This document shows positions 37,462-46,629 of a stretch of 64,000 nucleotides of DNA, one piece after another. Where the stretch lies: NCBI RefSeq assembly GCF_000372805.1, contig NZ_KB889829.1, positions 180 to 64,179 on the forward strand, given 5' to 3'. Source of the stretch: Marinobacter gelidimuriae. GTDB lineage: Bacteria; Pseudomonadota; Gammaproteobacteria; Pseudomonadales; Oleiphilaceae. Each line of letters starts with the position of its first letter. Positions within the stretch are counted from its first letter, which is position 1. The notes under the pieces were generated by a model. The model had not been told where the DNA came from, did no database searches, and was given only the letters and a program-made list of their open reading frames with translations. A program made the position numbers and the translations under genes.

Positions 37462-37851
37462 ATGAGTATATCTTTACCTCGCCAACTGCAAGGTTTCATA
37501 ACGGCCGGCGGCCTTGCCACGCTTTTTCACTGGCTTGTTATGGCTGCGCTGATCGCCGCCGGGCTTGATCCAGTGCTGGCAACCGCAAGCGGAAGCGTAT
37601 CTGGAGCGGTATTAAACTACGGTTTACAGCGGCGTCTTGCGTTTCGTAATGCCGGTCCTCATAAGTTCACTCTATGGCGCTATGTCGGCGCCTGTTTTGT
37701 CGCCTGGCTCTGTAATCTCGTTTTTTTCTTCCTGCTCAATAACGTTCTGACACTTCCTGTCACGCTTTCACAAGTCGTTACTACAGGCCTTGTTGCCGCA
37801 CTGAATTACATCGTCTACCAAAGGCTGGTTTTCCATGAACAAACGCTTTGA
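37462..37851 (+). CDS. GtrA-family membrane protein
   Basis: A 129-aa protein with four hydrophobic helices. The family signature is visible as FITAGGLATLFHWLVM, GSVSGAVLNYGLQRRLAF (the N-Y-xxxR-xxxF element) and VAALNYIVYQRLVF. GtrA proteins are thought to move undecaprenyl-linked sugars across the membrane. It overlaps the following glycosyltransferase gene by 17 bp, as in O-antigen or lipid A modification clusters. Confidence 0.88.
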   Translation: MSISLPRQLQGFITAGGLATLFHWLVMAALIAAGLDPVLATASGSVSGAVLNYGLQRRLAFRNAGPHKFTLWRYVGACFVAWLCNLVFFFLLNNVLTLPVTLSQVVTTGLVAALNYIVYQRLVFHEQTL

Positions 37852-38875
37852 ATTCAACGCTTTACCGTTTGATGGTCCGTTTGACAAGCAGCTGCTATCA
37901 CTGGTGGTGCCGCTATTCAATGAGCGCCCGATGCTGCCCATCTTCTTTGACCGGGTTCTAACAGTGCTTGCCACACTGGACCTGCGCTGGGAAATCGTGC
38001 TGGTTGATGACGGCAGTGACGATGGCAGTGCCCAGTACATTCGCAGTGTTATCGATCGAACGCCGGGCGTCCGTCTGATCAAACTAAGCCGCAATTTTGG
38101 CAAGGAAGCTGCGATGACGGCGGGGCTGGAACACGCCAGGGGCGATGCGGTGATCGTGCTGGACGCTGATCTGCAAGATCCGCCGGAGCAAATTCCGGCT
38201 ATGGTCGAATGCTGGCAATCTGGTGTTGACGTTGTTCTGATGCAGCGTCGTTCACGGGCAGGCGAAACCGTGTTCAAACGCTGGAGTGCACATCTTTTTT
38301 ACCGTTTGCTGAACCGAACCAGTCGGACGAATATTCCAGTGGATACCGGCGATTTCCGATTGATGAGCCGCAAAGCCGTTAGCGCTCTGTTGGTGCTGAC
38401 GGAGCGCAATCGTTATATGAAAGGGTTGTTTGCCTGGATTGGCATGCCCACTCAGGTGATCCAGTACGACCGTGAACCGCGAGTGGCCGGGGAGACGAAG
38501 TGGGATTACCCCGGGCTGGTAGGCCTGGCTCTTGAAGGGCTGACCTCGTTTTCTATTTCACCATTGCGCTGGGCGACCGTGATCGGGCTCATTGCCGCCA
38601 GTATGGGCGCGGTCTTCGGACTGTGGATCGTGGTTAAGGCCATCATGCTGGGCGATGCGACCAGCGGTTACCCCTCGCTTGTGGCGCTCATCAGCTTTTT
38701 GGGGGGCATTCAGCTGATGAGCGTAGGCATCGTGGGCGAATACGTCGGCAAGACCTATATGGAGTCAAAGCAGCGACCGATTTACCTGACCGAAGACGTG
38801 GTCGAAAGCCGCGATGGTCTGCGACAACAGGCTAAGCAAAAAATGACGGAGACGCGTCATGTCAAAGCGGTTTAA
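37835..38875 (+). CDS. family 2 glycosyltransferase (GtrB/ArnC-like)
   Basis: A 346-aa protein. The cytosolic GT-A domain has SLVVPLFNER, LVDDGSDDGS (nucleotide-binding Asp), LDADLQDPPE (DxD-type) and GETKWDYPGL. Two C-terminal helices (about 245-270 and 280-305) anchor it. Such enzymes load a sugar onto undecaprenyl phosphate. It works with the GtrA-like flippase upstream and the ArnT-like transferase downstream, whose start overlaps its end by 17 bp. Confidence 0.92.
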   Translation: MNKRFEFNALPFDGPFDKQLLSLVVPLFNERPMLPIFFDRVLTVLATLDLRWEIVLVDDGSDDGSAQYIRSVIDRTPGVRLIKLSRNFGKEAAMTAGLEHARGDAVIVLDADLQDPPEQIPAMVECWQSGVDVVLMQRRSRAGETVFKRWSAHLFYRLLNRTSRTNIPVDTGDFRLMSRKAVSALLVLTERNRYMKGLFAWIGMPTQVIQYDREPRVAGETKWDYPGLVGLALEGLTSFSISPLRWATVIGLIAASMGAVFGLWIVVKAIMLGDATSGYPSLVALISFLGGIQLMSVGIVGEYVGKTYMESKQRPIYLTEDVVESRDGLRQQAKQKMTETRHVKAV

Positions 38876-40358
38876 CGTTTGGCTGCTGATACTGGCTGCA
38901 ATAATGGTCAGTCGCTTCATCGGCATGGCGCTGTTTCCCTTTGCCGACACCACCGAGCCCCGTTACGCCGAGATTGCCCGCCTGATGGCCGAAACCGGTG
39001 ATTGGATTACACCCTGGTTTGAGCCCGGCGTTCCTTTTTGGGGTAAGCCGCCTTTGTCATTCTGGGCTCAGGCGGCGGCCATCAAGGTGTTTGGTGTGTC
39101 GGAGTTTTCGCTGCGCTTTCCCTCCTGGCTGGCAACGCTTGCCATGGTCTGGCTGGTCTGGCGACTGGCGCGGCAACTTTGGAGTGTTCAGGTGGCTCAA
39201 TGGAGCAGTCTGGTCTTTGCCACCATGGCCCTGACTTACATCAGCGCCGGCGCGGTGATGACAGACGCCTTTCTAGCCCTGGGCACAACCCTCACGTTAG
39301 TCAGTTTCTGTTTGGTGATGATGGGGGAAAGCGATCGGTGGCGCTGGATTTTCTTTGTTGGCTTGGTGATCGGGCTGCTGTCCAAGGGGCCTTTGGCCGT
39401 GGTGCTGATCGGAATTCCCATCGTGCTGTGGTTGCTGCTCTCATGGCGCGAAGCCGCCAACAATCTGAGGCGACTGCCCTGGTTGCGAGGAACACTGATG
39501 ACGGTCGTGCTGGTCTGCCCGTGGTACATACTGGCTGAGTTAAAGACGCCCGGATTTATGGATTACTTTATCATTGGGGAACATATTCGTCGGTTTCTGG
39601 ATCCGGGGTGGGCGGGTGACCTTTACGGTAGCGCCCATAATCAGCCAAAAGGCATGATCTGGATGTTCTGGTTGTGGGCCTCGTTCCCCTGGGGCATAGT
39701 TGCGGTGCTGAGCTTGGCACTGGCGTGGTTCAGGGGCAAAAGACACGGCATCGTAAGCAAGATACTATCGAACCCGGGCGTTAGCTTTTTGCTGGTAAGC
39801 GCACTGGCACCGATGCTATTTTTCACGCTCGCAGGTAATACACTCTGGACTTATATCCTGCCTTCGCTGCCGTTTACCGCCATTTTGATCGGCCGCTGGG
39901 TGTCAGAATGTAAGCCTTTCTGGTTATCTTCCGTGCGTGGTGGCTTGGTCGCGCTTGTGCCTGTCTTACTGACCGGATTTGTGTGTGCCGCCGTCGTGGG
40001 CTGGACACCGCTCAAAACAGAGAAGGAACTGGTAAGCTATTATCAGGAAATCAGGGAAGCCGATGACAGTCCGCTGATCTATCTGAATGACCTGCCATTT
40101 TCAGCCAGATTTTACTCAGGTGGAACGGCTCTGGAAGTCACGAGGGACGGTTTGGATAACTTGCCCGGCACTCGTGCATTTCAAAATCTGTATATTGCTG
40201 TGCCCCGAAAATGGTCAAGCGACAAAGTGGCTGGTTTATTACCGTCCGCTAGAAAGGTTATGGAAAATTTTCGCTATCAACTGTTGGTCGTTGAGGGATT
40301 ATCCAGTGATCAACAACCGGTGTCTGACACCAACGGAGTTCGCTCGAATGACATCTAG
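38859..40358 (+). CDS. ArnT-like glycosyltransferase (GT39/GT83)
   Basis: A 499-aa protein with about 11 hydrophobic helices. The first loop has TTEPRYAEIARLMAETGDW, the conserved acidic loop of ArnT/PMT transferases, followed by FWGKPPLSFWAQA. These enzymes transfer a sugar from a lipid carrier to lipid A or protein in the periplasm. With the two genes upstream it should form a three-step lipid-linked sugar pathway. The product could modify lipid A and change response to cationic peptides, which is inference. Confidence 0.9.
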   Translation: MSKRFNVWLLILAAIMVSRFIGMALFPFADTTEPRYAEIARLMAETGDWITPWFEPGVPFWGKPPLSFWAQAAAIKVFGVSEFSLRFPSWLATLAMVWLVWRLARQLWSVQVAQWSSLVFATMALTYISAGAVMTDAFLALGTTLTLVSFCLVMMGESDRWRWIFFVGLVIGLLSKGPLAVVLIGIPIVLWLLLSWREAANNLRRLPWLRGTLMTVVLVCPWYILAELKTPGFMDYFIIGEHIRRFLDPGWAGDLYGSAHNQPKGMIWMFWLWASFPWGIVAVLSLALAWFRGKRHGIVSKILSNPGVSFLLVSALAPMLFFTLAGNTLWTYILPSLPFTAILIGRWVSECKPFWLSSVRGGLVALVPVLLTGFVCAAVVGWTPLKTEKELVSYYQEIREADDSPLIYLNDLPFSARFYSGGTALEVTRDGLDNLPGTRAFQNLYIAVPRKWSSDKVAGLLPSARKVMENFRYQLLVVEGLSSDQQPVSDTNGVRSNDI

Positions 40359-41091
40359 CCAGGTCTCTCTCAAACCCCCTTTCCAATCCCCTCTCAGACT
40401 ATTGGTTGTGGAAGATCAGGTGGATCTTGCAGAAAACCTGTTCGAGTTTTTGGGCGAAGACCGCTATACCCTGGACTTCGCCGCTGACGGTTTGACGGCA
40501 TTGCATCTGCTGGCCACGCAAAGTTATGACGTTATCGTACTCGACCTGATGCTACCCGGCGTCAACGGTTATGATATTTGCCGGCGTATCCGTCAAGACC
40601 TGCAGTGCCAGACCCCAGTCATTTTGATGACGGCACTCAGCGCCCTTAGCGACAAGGAAAAAGGGTTTGATTGCGGTGCCGACGATTACCTGGTGAAACC
40701 GTTTGAATTGCGCGAGTTACAGCTAAGAATTGAAGCTCTGCATCGACGCCATTCGCCGCAAAGGCCGGTTTTAACGGCCGGCGATATAAGGTTCGATCCA
40801 GGTACGCTGGAAGTGGAGCTGCGCGGATCAAAAACGACTTTGTCTGGCACACCAGCCCGTCTGTTTGAATTGCTGGTGCGGGCGTACCCGAGCTTTCTCA
40901 GTCACGAGGCGTTAACCGATGCGGTATGGGGCGCTCATCATGGAGAAACCGAAGGCAACAGTCTTCGCACTCATATCTATACGCTTCGAAAATCCTTGCA
41001 GTCAGGCTTGGGCAATGGGCTGGTAAAAACAATTCATGGGCGGGGGTACAGCCTGGAAGTGCCAGCAACAGGGAATCCTGAGACGCCATGA
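40348..41091 (+). CDS. OmpR-family response regulator
   Basis: A 247-aa regulator with VVEDQ, phospho-acceptor Asp66 in VLDLMLPGV, DDYLVKPFE and a winged helix (LSGTPARLFELLVRAYP, LRTHIYTLRKSLQSG, HGRGYSLE). I start it at ATG 40348 with GGAG upstream, overlapping the ArnT-like gene by 11 bp, so it belongs to the glycosyltransferase operon. The open frame extends upstream without a site. It probably regulates this cluster, in the way PmrA regulates arn genes. Confidence 0.9.
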   Translation: MTSSQVSLKPPFQSPLRLLVVEDQVDLAENLFEFLGEDRYTLDFAADGLTALHLLATQSYDVIVLDLMLPGVNGYDICRRIRQDLQCQTPVILMTALSALSDKEKGFDCGADDYLVKPFELRELQLRIEALHRRHSPQRPVLTAGDIRFDPGTLEVELRGSKTTLSGTPARLFELLVRAYPSFLSHEALTDAVWGAHHGETEGNSLRTHIYTLRKSLQSGLGNGLVKTIHGRGYSLEVPATGNPETP

Positions 41092-42377
41092 AGTCGTCTT
41101 TGACCGCACGCCTGGCGCGAACGCTTTTTTTTCTGATTGCCGCCACCACAGCGACGTCGATGTTTATTGTCGAACTGTTTGTTAATGACGTTGAGGACAC
41201 CATTCTGGGTTTGGAGCTCAAGGCTGAAGCCGAGTATTTCACGGAGCAACTTCAGCAAGGGCGTTTTCAGACCATTAAAACGGCGCAGCTTGTGGCCGTT
41301 TTTCTACCAGAAGGCCAGGCAGACGCAGTGATGCCGGAATATTTCCGGAGCCTTTCCTTGCCGTTTTCCCAAGAAATCGAAGTAGGGCAGACAACTCTGC
41401 TGATTTACGGCCGGCAGCTTGAAGCGCCTTCAGGCAAGCTCTTTCTGGCCAAAGATATCACCATCATGGAGAATCGTGAGAGTTTGGTTCTGCTGGTCCT
41501 GGTGGGTGTGGCGGGTTTAATGCTCCTTATCGGCTTTTTCGTTGCCCGCACAGGAGCGCAGTACCTGATACGTCCTTTCAGAAAGTTAACCCACGAAGTA
41601 CTGAACACAGTGCCCGGATCCTCGATGGAGCAAATCGCCACGGATTACCGTGATCAGGAGTTTTGCGATATTGCCGAGGCGTTTAACCGTTTTCTATCTG
41701 CGCTTGAACATCATATCGAGCGGGAAAAATCTTTTGTGAAGCTGGCCAGCCATGAACTGCGTACGCCTCTGGCGGTGATGAGCGGTGCCTTGAATGTATT
41801 GGAACAACGCCAAAGCTTGTCGGCGCCTGATCAGAAAACCCTTGCCCGTATTCGTCGAGCCATGCAAACCATGCGCGACGATACCGACGTACTGCTTGAG
41901 CTTGCCCGCAGTGAGGCGTCCGAAGGCGACGCCAGAACCATTGTGCTGCAGGACATCATTCAAAGCACCATTGATGACCTGGAACATGGAAATCCGGCTC
42001 ACGCCGGGCGAATCACTGTCTGCAACAATAACCTTGACCTGAGAGTCAAAACCCATCCCGCTCTGGTGCGAATGTTGGTCCGTAACCTGTTGCAGAATGC
42101 GCTAAGGCACACTCATGCCGGGGTGGAGGTTCGCATGATCGAAAACAGAATCTCGGTGCGAGACTTCGGCCCCGGGCTTCCTAGTAAAATAACGGAGCAC
42201 TTGAGCGCTACCGGAGCTCCCAGTGCCATTACCTCCACGGCCGAAGAGTTCAGTAACACAACCTTTGGGTTGCTGATCGTGCGGTTGGTTTGTGAACGAC
42301 TGGGCTGGAATCTGGAGATCGCACAGTCAGACAACAAGGGAACGGAGTTCCTGATACACGTTCACAATCGTGCCTGA
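41088..42377 (+). CDS. sensor histidine kinase
   Basis: A 429-aa kinase, coupled to the regulator by a four-base overlap. Helix 1 is at about 9-29 and helix 2 at about 133-155, with a sensor domain of about 100 residues between. The H-box is KLASHELRTPLAVMSGAL, and the ATPase has NLLQNALRHTHAG and VRDFGPGLP. The last box (TTFGLLIVRLVCERLGW) lacks the usual GxGxG pattern, so ATP-lid detail is unusual. The signal is unknown. Confidence 0.88.
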   Translation: MKSSLTARLARTLFFLIAATTATSMFIVELFVNDVEDTILGLELKAEAEYFTEQLQQGRFQTIKTAQLVAVFLPEGQADAVMPEYFRSLSLPFSQEIEVGQTTLLIYGRQLEAPSGKLFLAKDITIMENRESLVLLVLVGVAGLMLLIGFFVARTGAQYLIRPFRKLTHEVLNTVPGSSMEQIATDYRDQEFCDIAEAFNRFLSALEHHIEREKSFVKLASHELRTPLAVMSGALNVLEQRQSLSAPDQKTLARIRRAMQTMRDDTDVLLELARSEASEGDARTIVLQDIIQSTIDDLEHGNPAHAGRITVCNNNLDLRVKTHPALVRMLVRNLLQNALRHTHAGVEVRMIENRISVRDFGPGLPSKITEHLSATGAPSAITSTAEEFSNTTFGLLIVRLVCERLGWNLEIAQSDNKGTEFLIHVHNRA

Positions 42378-42410
42378 CAGGCACGGCTCGCTGCACAGTA
42401 ATCCATTAAT

Positions 42411-43711
42411 CTAGCGGCCCGGGTCAGGCTGGCCAGGTAGCCCATAGGCCTTCTCCTGATACAGTTCCAGAGGAAGAAGTGCGTGGGCCAACGCTTTTCT
42501 TACGGCAATTTCTTCGGGTGCATCTTCCAGATATTGGGTGCTCCTGGCTTCCCGTGAATAGATTCCTGCCAACGGCTTTTGATCGGGGCGTAATACTGTC
42601 ACGTTGTAGCGGTCGTCCATCCACGCGTAATAATCGTTGAATTGCATCACCGCCCGACCGGGCTGGTCTGAACGGACCTTGTGCCAGTTGCGTATAAATT
42701 CTCGAACCACCAACCGGATTCTTTCAAGGCTTCCAGGCGAGGAGTAACCGGAGTGCCACCAAGCGATTCAACAAAGGTCGCACCCAGGCTTTCCTCAAGA
42801 ACGATCACTAAATTAAGAGGGCGCGGTTTCTGTTGCACAGGGGTTTGATGGTGCAGGGTCGGAAACTGACGGGAGGTAAAGTCTGAGCCACTGAGCCAGG
42901 GCGCGCTCTTGACCTCTGCCAGCATGTCAGCCATTTCCATATCGCCATAACGGGCACTCGCGTCTGCTTCATGCTTGAGGTTGTAGATCGCAAACGCCAC
43001 GGACCAGGTAGAGTTGATAATCAGCGAGTTCACGAGTGCGTCGGAGGTCAACGCAAACATCGCCGGATTGGCAGGGCGGTGGCCAGTGGTGGAGCGAATG
43101 CTCATAAATACGGCGAGAACGACGATTGGCCATACCAGAATCGCTCTGCCATAGCGGCCTGGCGTGGCCTCTCGTAACCAAGGCCGCATTAACCAGGCGA
43201 AAACAGCGGTCAGTGAAACGCAAAGAAAGACACCCGTGGCCACGGTTGGCAAATAGCCTTCCCAAAGCATGCTCAGCACTTCCTTGGGATAATTCAGATA
43301 TTCGATAAACAGACGGTTGGGCCGAGTATCGTATTCAGTGATGAAGGTTGGCGTTGACAGCTCCATGAACAGAAACCCGAAAATGACAACCAGCGCCCAC
43401 AGCCCTGTCACACGCTTCCAGGCAGTCCAGCTGAAACGATGGCCCAGAATCGGCAGGAGCAAAACCAGCGGTGCTACGGCCATGCCAGCCATGATCAGGT
43501 CGACCCTTAAGCCATGGAAAAATATGCTGGGCCATACGGACGTCTCCACAACCCGGTCAAACTGCCACGCCACCAACAACGCCCGGGAAAGACCTCCGAT
43601 CAACAGTATTGCGAAAAACAGCATTAATATCGGAGCGTAGGCACCGGCCCAGCTGAAACAGCGATACGCGCGGTCGGGCATTGAGTGATTTTTGGAGGAA
43701 ACAGAGACCAT
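42411..43711 (-). pseudogene. LtaS/EptA-type sulfatase-fold transferase with the catalytic core deleted
   Basis: The N-terminal piece (43711 to about 42655) has five hydrophobic helices and the beginning of the periplasmic domain (LVIVLEESLGATFVESLGG, ENLYATGTRSV), then runs out of frame. The C-terminal piece (about 42660 to 42411) reads GRAVMQFNDYYAWMDDRYNV and IAVRKALAHALLPLELYQE, the usual last 90 residues. About 200 residues between, including the metal-binding part of the active site, are missing. Intact members are about 600-650 aa. The gene is therefore dead. Confidence 0.8.
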
Positions 43712-43814
43712 GACCGTACTCTCATTGGTGAATCTCGCTCAGGCAGCTGGAACGGTTGCACAAGGCGACAGATTAACGGGAGTACAGAATAGGGAAGGTG
43801 TCTGCTTGAAAAGT

Positions 43815-44141
43815 TCAATGTATAGGTCTGACCCCAATATTTCGCTGATGAGCCTTGACGTAACTGCCGTCAATGAACATCCACTCCGTATCAGGATCAG
43901 AAGTCAGGCTCTGAAACAGCTTTAGCCATATGCCATTTTTAGACCACTGATTGAACTTCTTATAAACCGAATTCCATTTACCGAACGCCTCTGGAAGGTC
44001 TCTCCATGGGCATCCAACCCGAATCCTGAAGAGTACGCCTTCGACCGCCATTCTCAGGCCAGGCTTGTCATATATAGTAAACTGACGCATTATTTCTCTG
44101 TGTTTCGACCAGAGCTCGTCACTGAGCATTGTTCGGGGCAT
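43815..44141 (-). mobile_element. IS5-family transposase N-terminal remnant
   Basis: A 108-aa frame reads LRMAVEGVLFRIRVGCPWRD, LPEAFGKWNSVYKKFNQW and WMFIDGSYVKAHQ, the DUF4096-type start of IS5-group transposases, including the first catalytic Asp (IDGS). It stops before the rest of the DDE domain. It lies between the broken sulfatase gene and the Fe-S island and may mark how the island arrived. Confidence 0.85.
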
Positions 44142-44428
44142 TGTAGGCTCGTGTATTGTTTTGTTGGAAATTCAGTATACGAGCTTACATCATTAAATAC
44201 ATGGGCTTACGCTATCTTCGCCAGATTCTTTCAGCAATTGTCAACAGGCCCTAGGGTTTCGATGTTTTTTATTGTCTGTGAAGCCGTACCCCGGGTCGTG
44301 CCATGGAAAGTGTCGAAGGCGGATGGCGTTCGCGATACGCCCCAAGTGATAGACCAAATCTGCGATCGCACGACTGTCTATATTCAACCCCTTTCGTTAT
44401 GTTTTGAAAGTCGCGTTTTTAAACTATC
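44142..44428. other. intergenic stretch before the left Fe-S operon
   Basis: About 290 bp with no convincing gene. A 110-codon open frame on the plus strand (44100-44432) has no ribosome site and no recognisable protein. The last 16 bp (from 44413) belong to the 64-bp promoter module shared with the other end of the island. Confidence 0.5.
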
Positions 44429-44476
44429 TTGACAATATTATAGTTTCGGAACGATACTATAATCCTGCCGTATTGG
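44413..44476 (+). promoter_or_regulatory. promoter module of the left Fe-S operon
   Basis: TTGACA at 44429-44434 is followed by a 19-bp palindrome at 44441-44459 (TAGTTTCGGAACGATACTA) and by GATACTATAAT, where the -10 lies: GATACT gives an 18-bp spacer, TATAAT one of 23 bp. The 64-bp module matches 62214-62277 on the opposite strand at 51 of 64 positions without gaps. The operator lies between -35 and -10, so a repressor there would block RNA polymerase. Confidence 0.75.
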
Positions 44477-44515
44477 TGAAGGTCATGAGGCCTTGGTAAC
44501 CCTTGGGAGGACAGA

Positions 44516-44764
44516 ATGCTGACAGCGAATAATTTAAGAGACTACATCATGAGTGGCCTGACCTGCGATCATGTGGAAGTGCAGGGCGACGACGGCCAGC
44601 ACTTCGAAGCGGTCATCGTGAGCCAGCAATTTGCCGGGAAAAATAAGATACAGCAGCATCAACTGGTTTATCTGGCACTCGGAGATCGGATGCGCTCGGA
44701 GATTCACGCGCTGGCCATGCGCACTTTTACGCCCCAAGCCTGGGCGCGACCAGCCACCAAATAA
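44516..44764 (+). CDS. BolA/IbaG-family protein
   Basis: An 82-aa BolA-fold protein. The conserved helix-strand part is DHVEVQGDDGQHFEAVIVSQ, then KIQQHQLVYLALGDRM with the His that ligates a shared [2Fe-2S] cluster. BolA-type proteins pair with CGFS glutaredoxins in Fe-S delivery, and such a glutaredoxin is the next gene. It is the first gene of the left operon. GGGAGGACAGA precedes the start. It is closer to IbaG than to BolA itself in length and sequence. Confidence 0.9.
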   Translation: MLTANNLRDYIMSGLTCDHVEVQGDDGQHFEAVIVSQQFAGKNKIQQHQLVYLALGDRMRSEIHALAMRTFTPQAWARPATK

Positions 44765-44781
44765 CGTCGGAGAAATGAAAA

Positions 44782-45099
44782 ATGAACGTACAGGAAAAAA
44801 TTCTCAGTCAGGTCACAACTGATACCGTTGTGCTCTACATGAAAGGCAACCCCCAGTCTCCGCTGTGTGGTTTTTCTGATACGACTGTGCAGGTATTAAA
44901 TGCTTGCGGCGTGCAGGATTTTGCTGCTGTCGATGTGCTAGCCGATCCGGAAATCCGCGATGGCATCAAGGTGTACAGCAACTGGCCGACCATTCCTCAG
45001 CTTTACATCAAGGGCGAGTTTGTCGGTGGTGCCGATATTGTGCGTGAAATGTATGAGCAAGGTGAACTGCAGAAATTGCTCCAATCAGCGCTGGATTGA
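44782..45099 (+). CDS. grxD: monothiol CGFS glutaredoxin (Grx4)
   Basis: A 105-aa thioredoxin-fold protein with the CGFS active site in SPLCGFSD, the Trp-Pro motif [15 protein letters not shown] and the glutathione-binding [13 protein letters not shown] glutaredoxins bridge a [2Fe-2S] cluster with glutathione or a BolA partner, which lies 17 bp upstream. The length and motifs are normal. A second partial copy of the same C-terminal block occurs beyond the MarR gene. Confidence 0.95.
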   Translation: MNVQEKILSQVTTDTVVLYMKGNPQSPLCGFSDTTVQVLNACGVQDFAAVDVLADPEIRDGIKVYSNWPTIPQLYIKGEFVGGADIVREMYEQGELQKLLQSALD

Positions 45100-45381
45100 T
45101 GACATTGAAACCGGTGAGGGGCGGGCTTCCAACGATGCAAAGCTTGACTGCACCAGAACTGGGCGCATGGTTTTAACCACGTTAGCAACCTTACAGGTGG
45201 CGTTCATGCTTGGGCTCTGCAAATCGACGGCACGATGCCGACCTATTGAGTTTCAGGTTTATCGACTTTCGCAAAAATGATGATAGGCAATAAGCGTATG
45301 AATTGGGATTGGTTGTTATTTTGGCGGCAGAGATCAAAGCCAATTTCTCCCCCGTTAATTGAAAATACAAGGAACTTAACC
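45100..45381. other. 282-bp gap between glutaredoxin and Mrp genes
   Basis: I see no gene with a start and ribosome site and no operator palindrome. An in-frame extension of the Mrp gene to 45277 is open but begins in AT-rich, non-conserved sequence. AAGGAACTTAACC before ATG 45382 is the translation signal. Confidence 0.5.
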
Positions 45382-46629
45382 ATGCAGACCACTGACCATA
45401 ATCAATCTCACGCGCCTGACGCGTCATCCCGGTCGGCCGTTAGCGCCGATAAACTGCCGGGGATACGTCATATCATCGCCGTCGGAAGTGGCAAGGGTGG
45501 CGTCGGAAAATCTACGGTGAGTGTGAATTTAGCCCTGGCACTGCAGCGGCTAGGCGCGCGCGTCGGTATCGTCGACGCCGACATTCTTGGCCCCAGTATC
45601 CCCGGCATGCTCGGCATCCCAACCGGTGAGCGGCCAGCGACGACCCCGGAGGGAAAAATGATTCCGGCGGAACAGCACGGCCTGAAGGTGGTGTCGATGG
45701 GCATGCTCACCGGAGACGACGAGCCGGCTGTCTTACGCGGGCCAATGGTGGGAAAATACTTAAAAATGTTCGTCGACGGCGTGCAATGGGGATCGCTGGA
45801 CTACCTGATTATTGACCTGCCACCCGGCACAGGCGACGTCCAATTAACGCTTGCACAGAGTATGCCGCTGTCGGGCGTGGTGATCGTAACGACGCCACAG
45901 ACCGTGAGCCTCAAGATCGCCCGCCGAGGTTTGCGGATGTTTGAGAAGGTGCAGGTCAAGATTCTTGGGCTTGTCGAGAACATGCGCACCTTCACTTGTC
46001 CTCACTGCGGCGAGAACACGGATATCTTTCGTCACGGCGGCGGCGAGCAGATGAGCGAGGAGCTTGGCGTCCCGTTTCTGGGCGCCTTACCTCTCGATGC
46101 CGATGTCGTTACCAGCGGTGATGAAGGTCGGCCGATCGTGGCGGGACAGCCAACATCGGTCAGCGCCAAGGTGTATGCCTCCATCGCAACGGCGCTTGTG
46201 GAGCAGCTTCACGCGATGGTTACAGTGTTAAAACCCTTTGTCTGGACGTGGGACAGTAACGAGGGGGCACCTGACTGGGCGGAGGGTGCGGCGCGGCCTG
46301 CTGGATCGCAGAACACCCCAATCGGTTTACTGCGTCGCGATCCGCGCACTTTATCCATTCTCTGGGAGGACGGTCATCGCGACGACTTCGACGTCCGCGA
46401 TCTGCGCCTGGCATGTCATTGTGCCCTTTGTGTCGAGGAGATGAGCGGACGCAAGCTGCTCGATCCAAAGACGATACGGCCTGATGTGGCTCCGCAACAG
46501 ATCGTGAGCATTGGTAACTACGCGGTCAAATTCGATTGGAACGACGGCCATAGCAGCGGAATATATTCGTTTAACAACCTACGTGCCTTGGGTGCGAGCG
46601 CTGCAGCGGGCGATGTTGAAAATGTCTGA
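45382..46629 (+). CDS. mrp: Mrp/ApbC Fe-S carrier with C-terminal DUF971 domain
   Basis: A 415-aa P-loop NTPase. The deviant Walker A is GSGKGGVGKST, followed by VDADILGPSIPGMLG and DLPPGTGDVQLT, and the cluster-binding pair is in FTCPHCGEN. Residues about 315-405 are DUF971 (LRLACHCALCVEEMSGR, VGNYAVKFDW-like block). The N-terminal DUF59 domain of many Mrp proteins is absent. DUF971 at the C-terminus recalls plastid HCF101, which delivers [4Fe-4S] clusters. Its stop overlaps the Nfu start by 8 bp. Confidence 0.92.
   Translation: MQTTDHNQSHAPDASSRSAVSADKLPGIRHIIAVGSGKGGVGKSTVSVNLALALQRLGARVGIVDADILGPSIPGMLGIPTGERPATTPEGKMIPAEQHGLKVVSMGMLTGDDEPAVLRGPMVGKYLKMFVDGVQWGSLDYLIIDLPPGTGDVQLTLAQSMPLSGVVIVTTPQTVSLKIARRGLRMFEKVQVKILGLVENMRTFTCPHCGENTDIFRHGGGEQMSEELGVPFLGALPLDADVVTSGDEGRPIVAGQPTSVSAKVYASIATALVEQLHAMVTVLKPFVWTWDSNEGAPDWAEGAARPAGSQNTPIGLLRRDPRTLSILWEDGHRDDFDVRDLRLACHCALCVEEMSGRKLLDPKTIRPDVAPQQIVSIGNYAVKFDWNDGHSSGIYSFNNLRALGASAAAGDVENV

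Noticed and set aside
44100-44432. 110-codon frame upstream of the BolA gene
   Set aside because: No ribosome site, runs from the IS remnant into the -35 element, and the protein has no family features.
45277-45381. Longer N-terminus for the Mrp protein
   Set aside because: The added 35 residues are not conserved in type and AAGGA lies right before ATG 45382.
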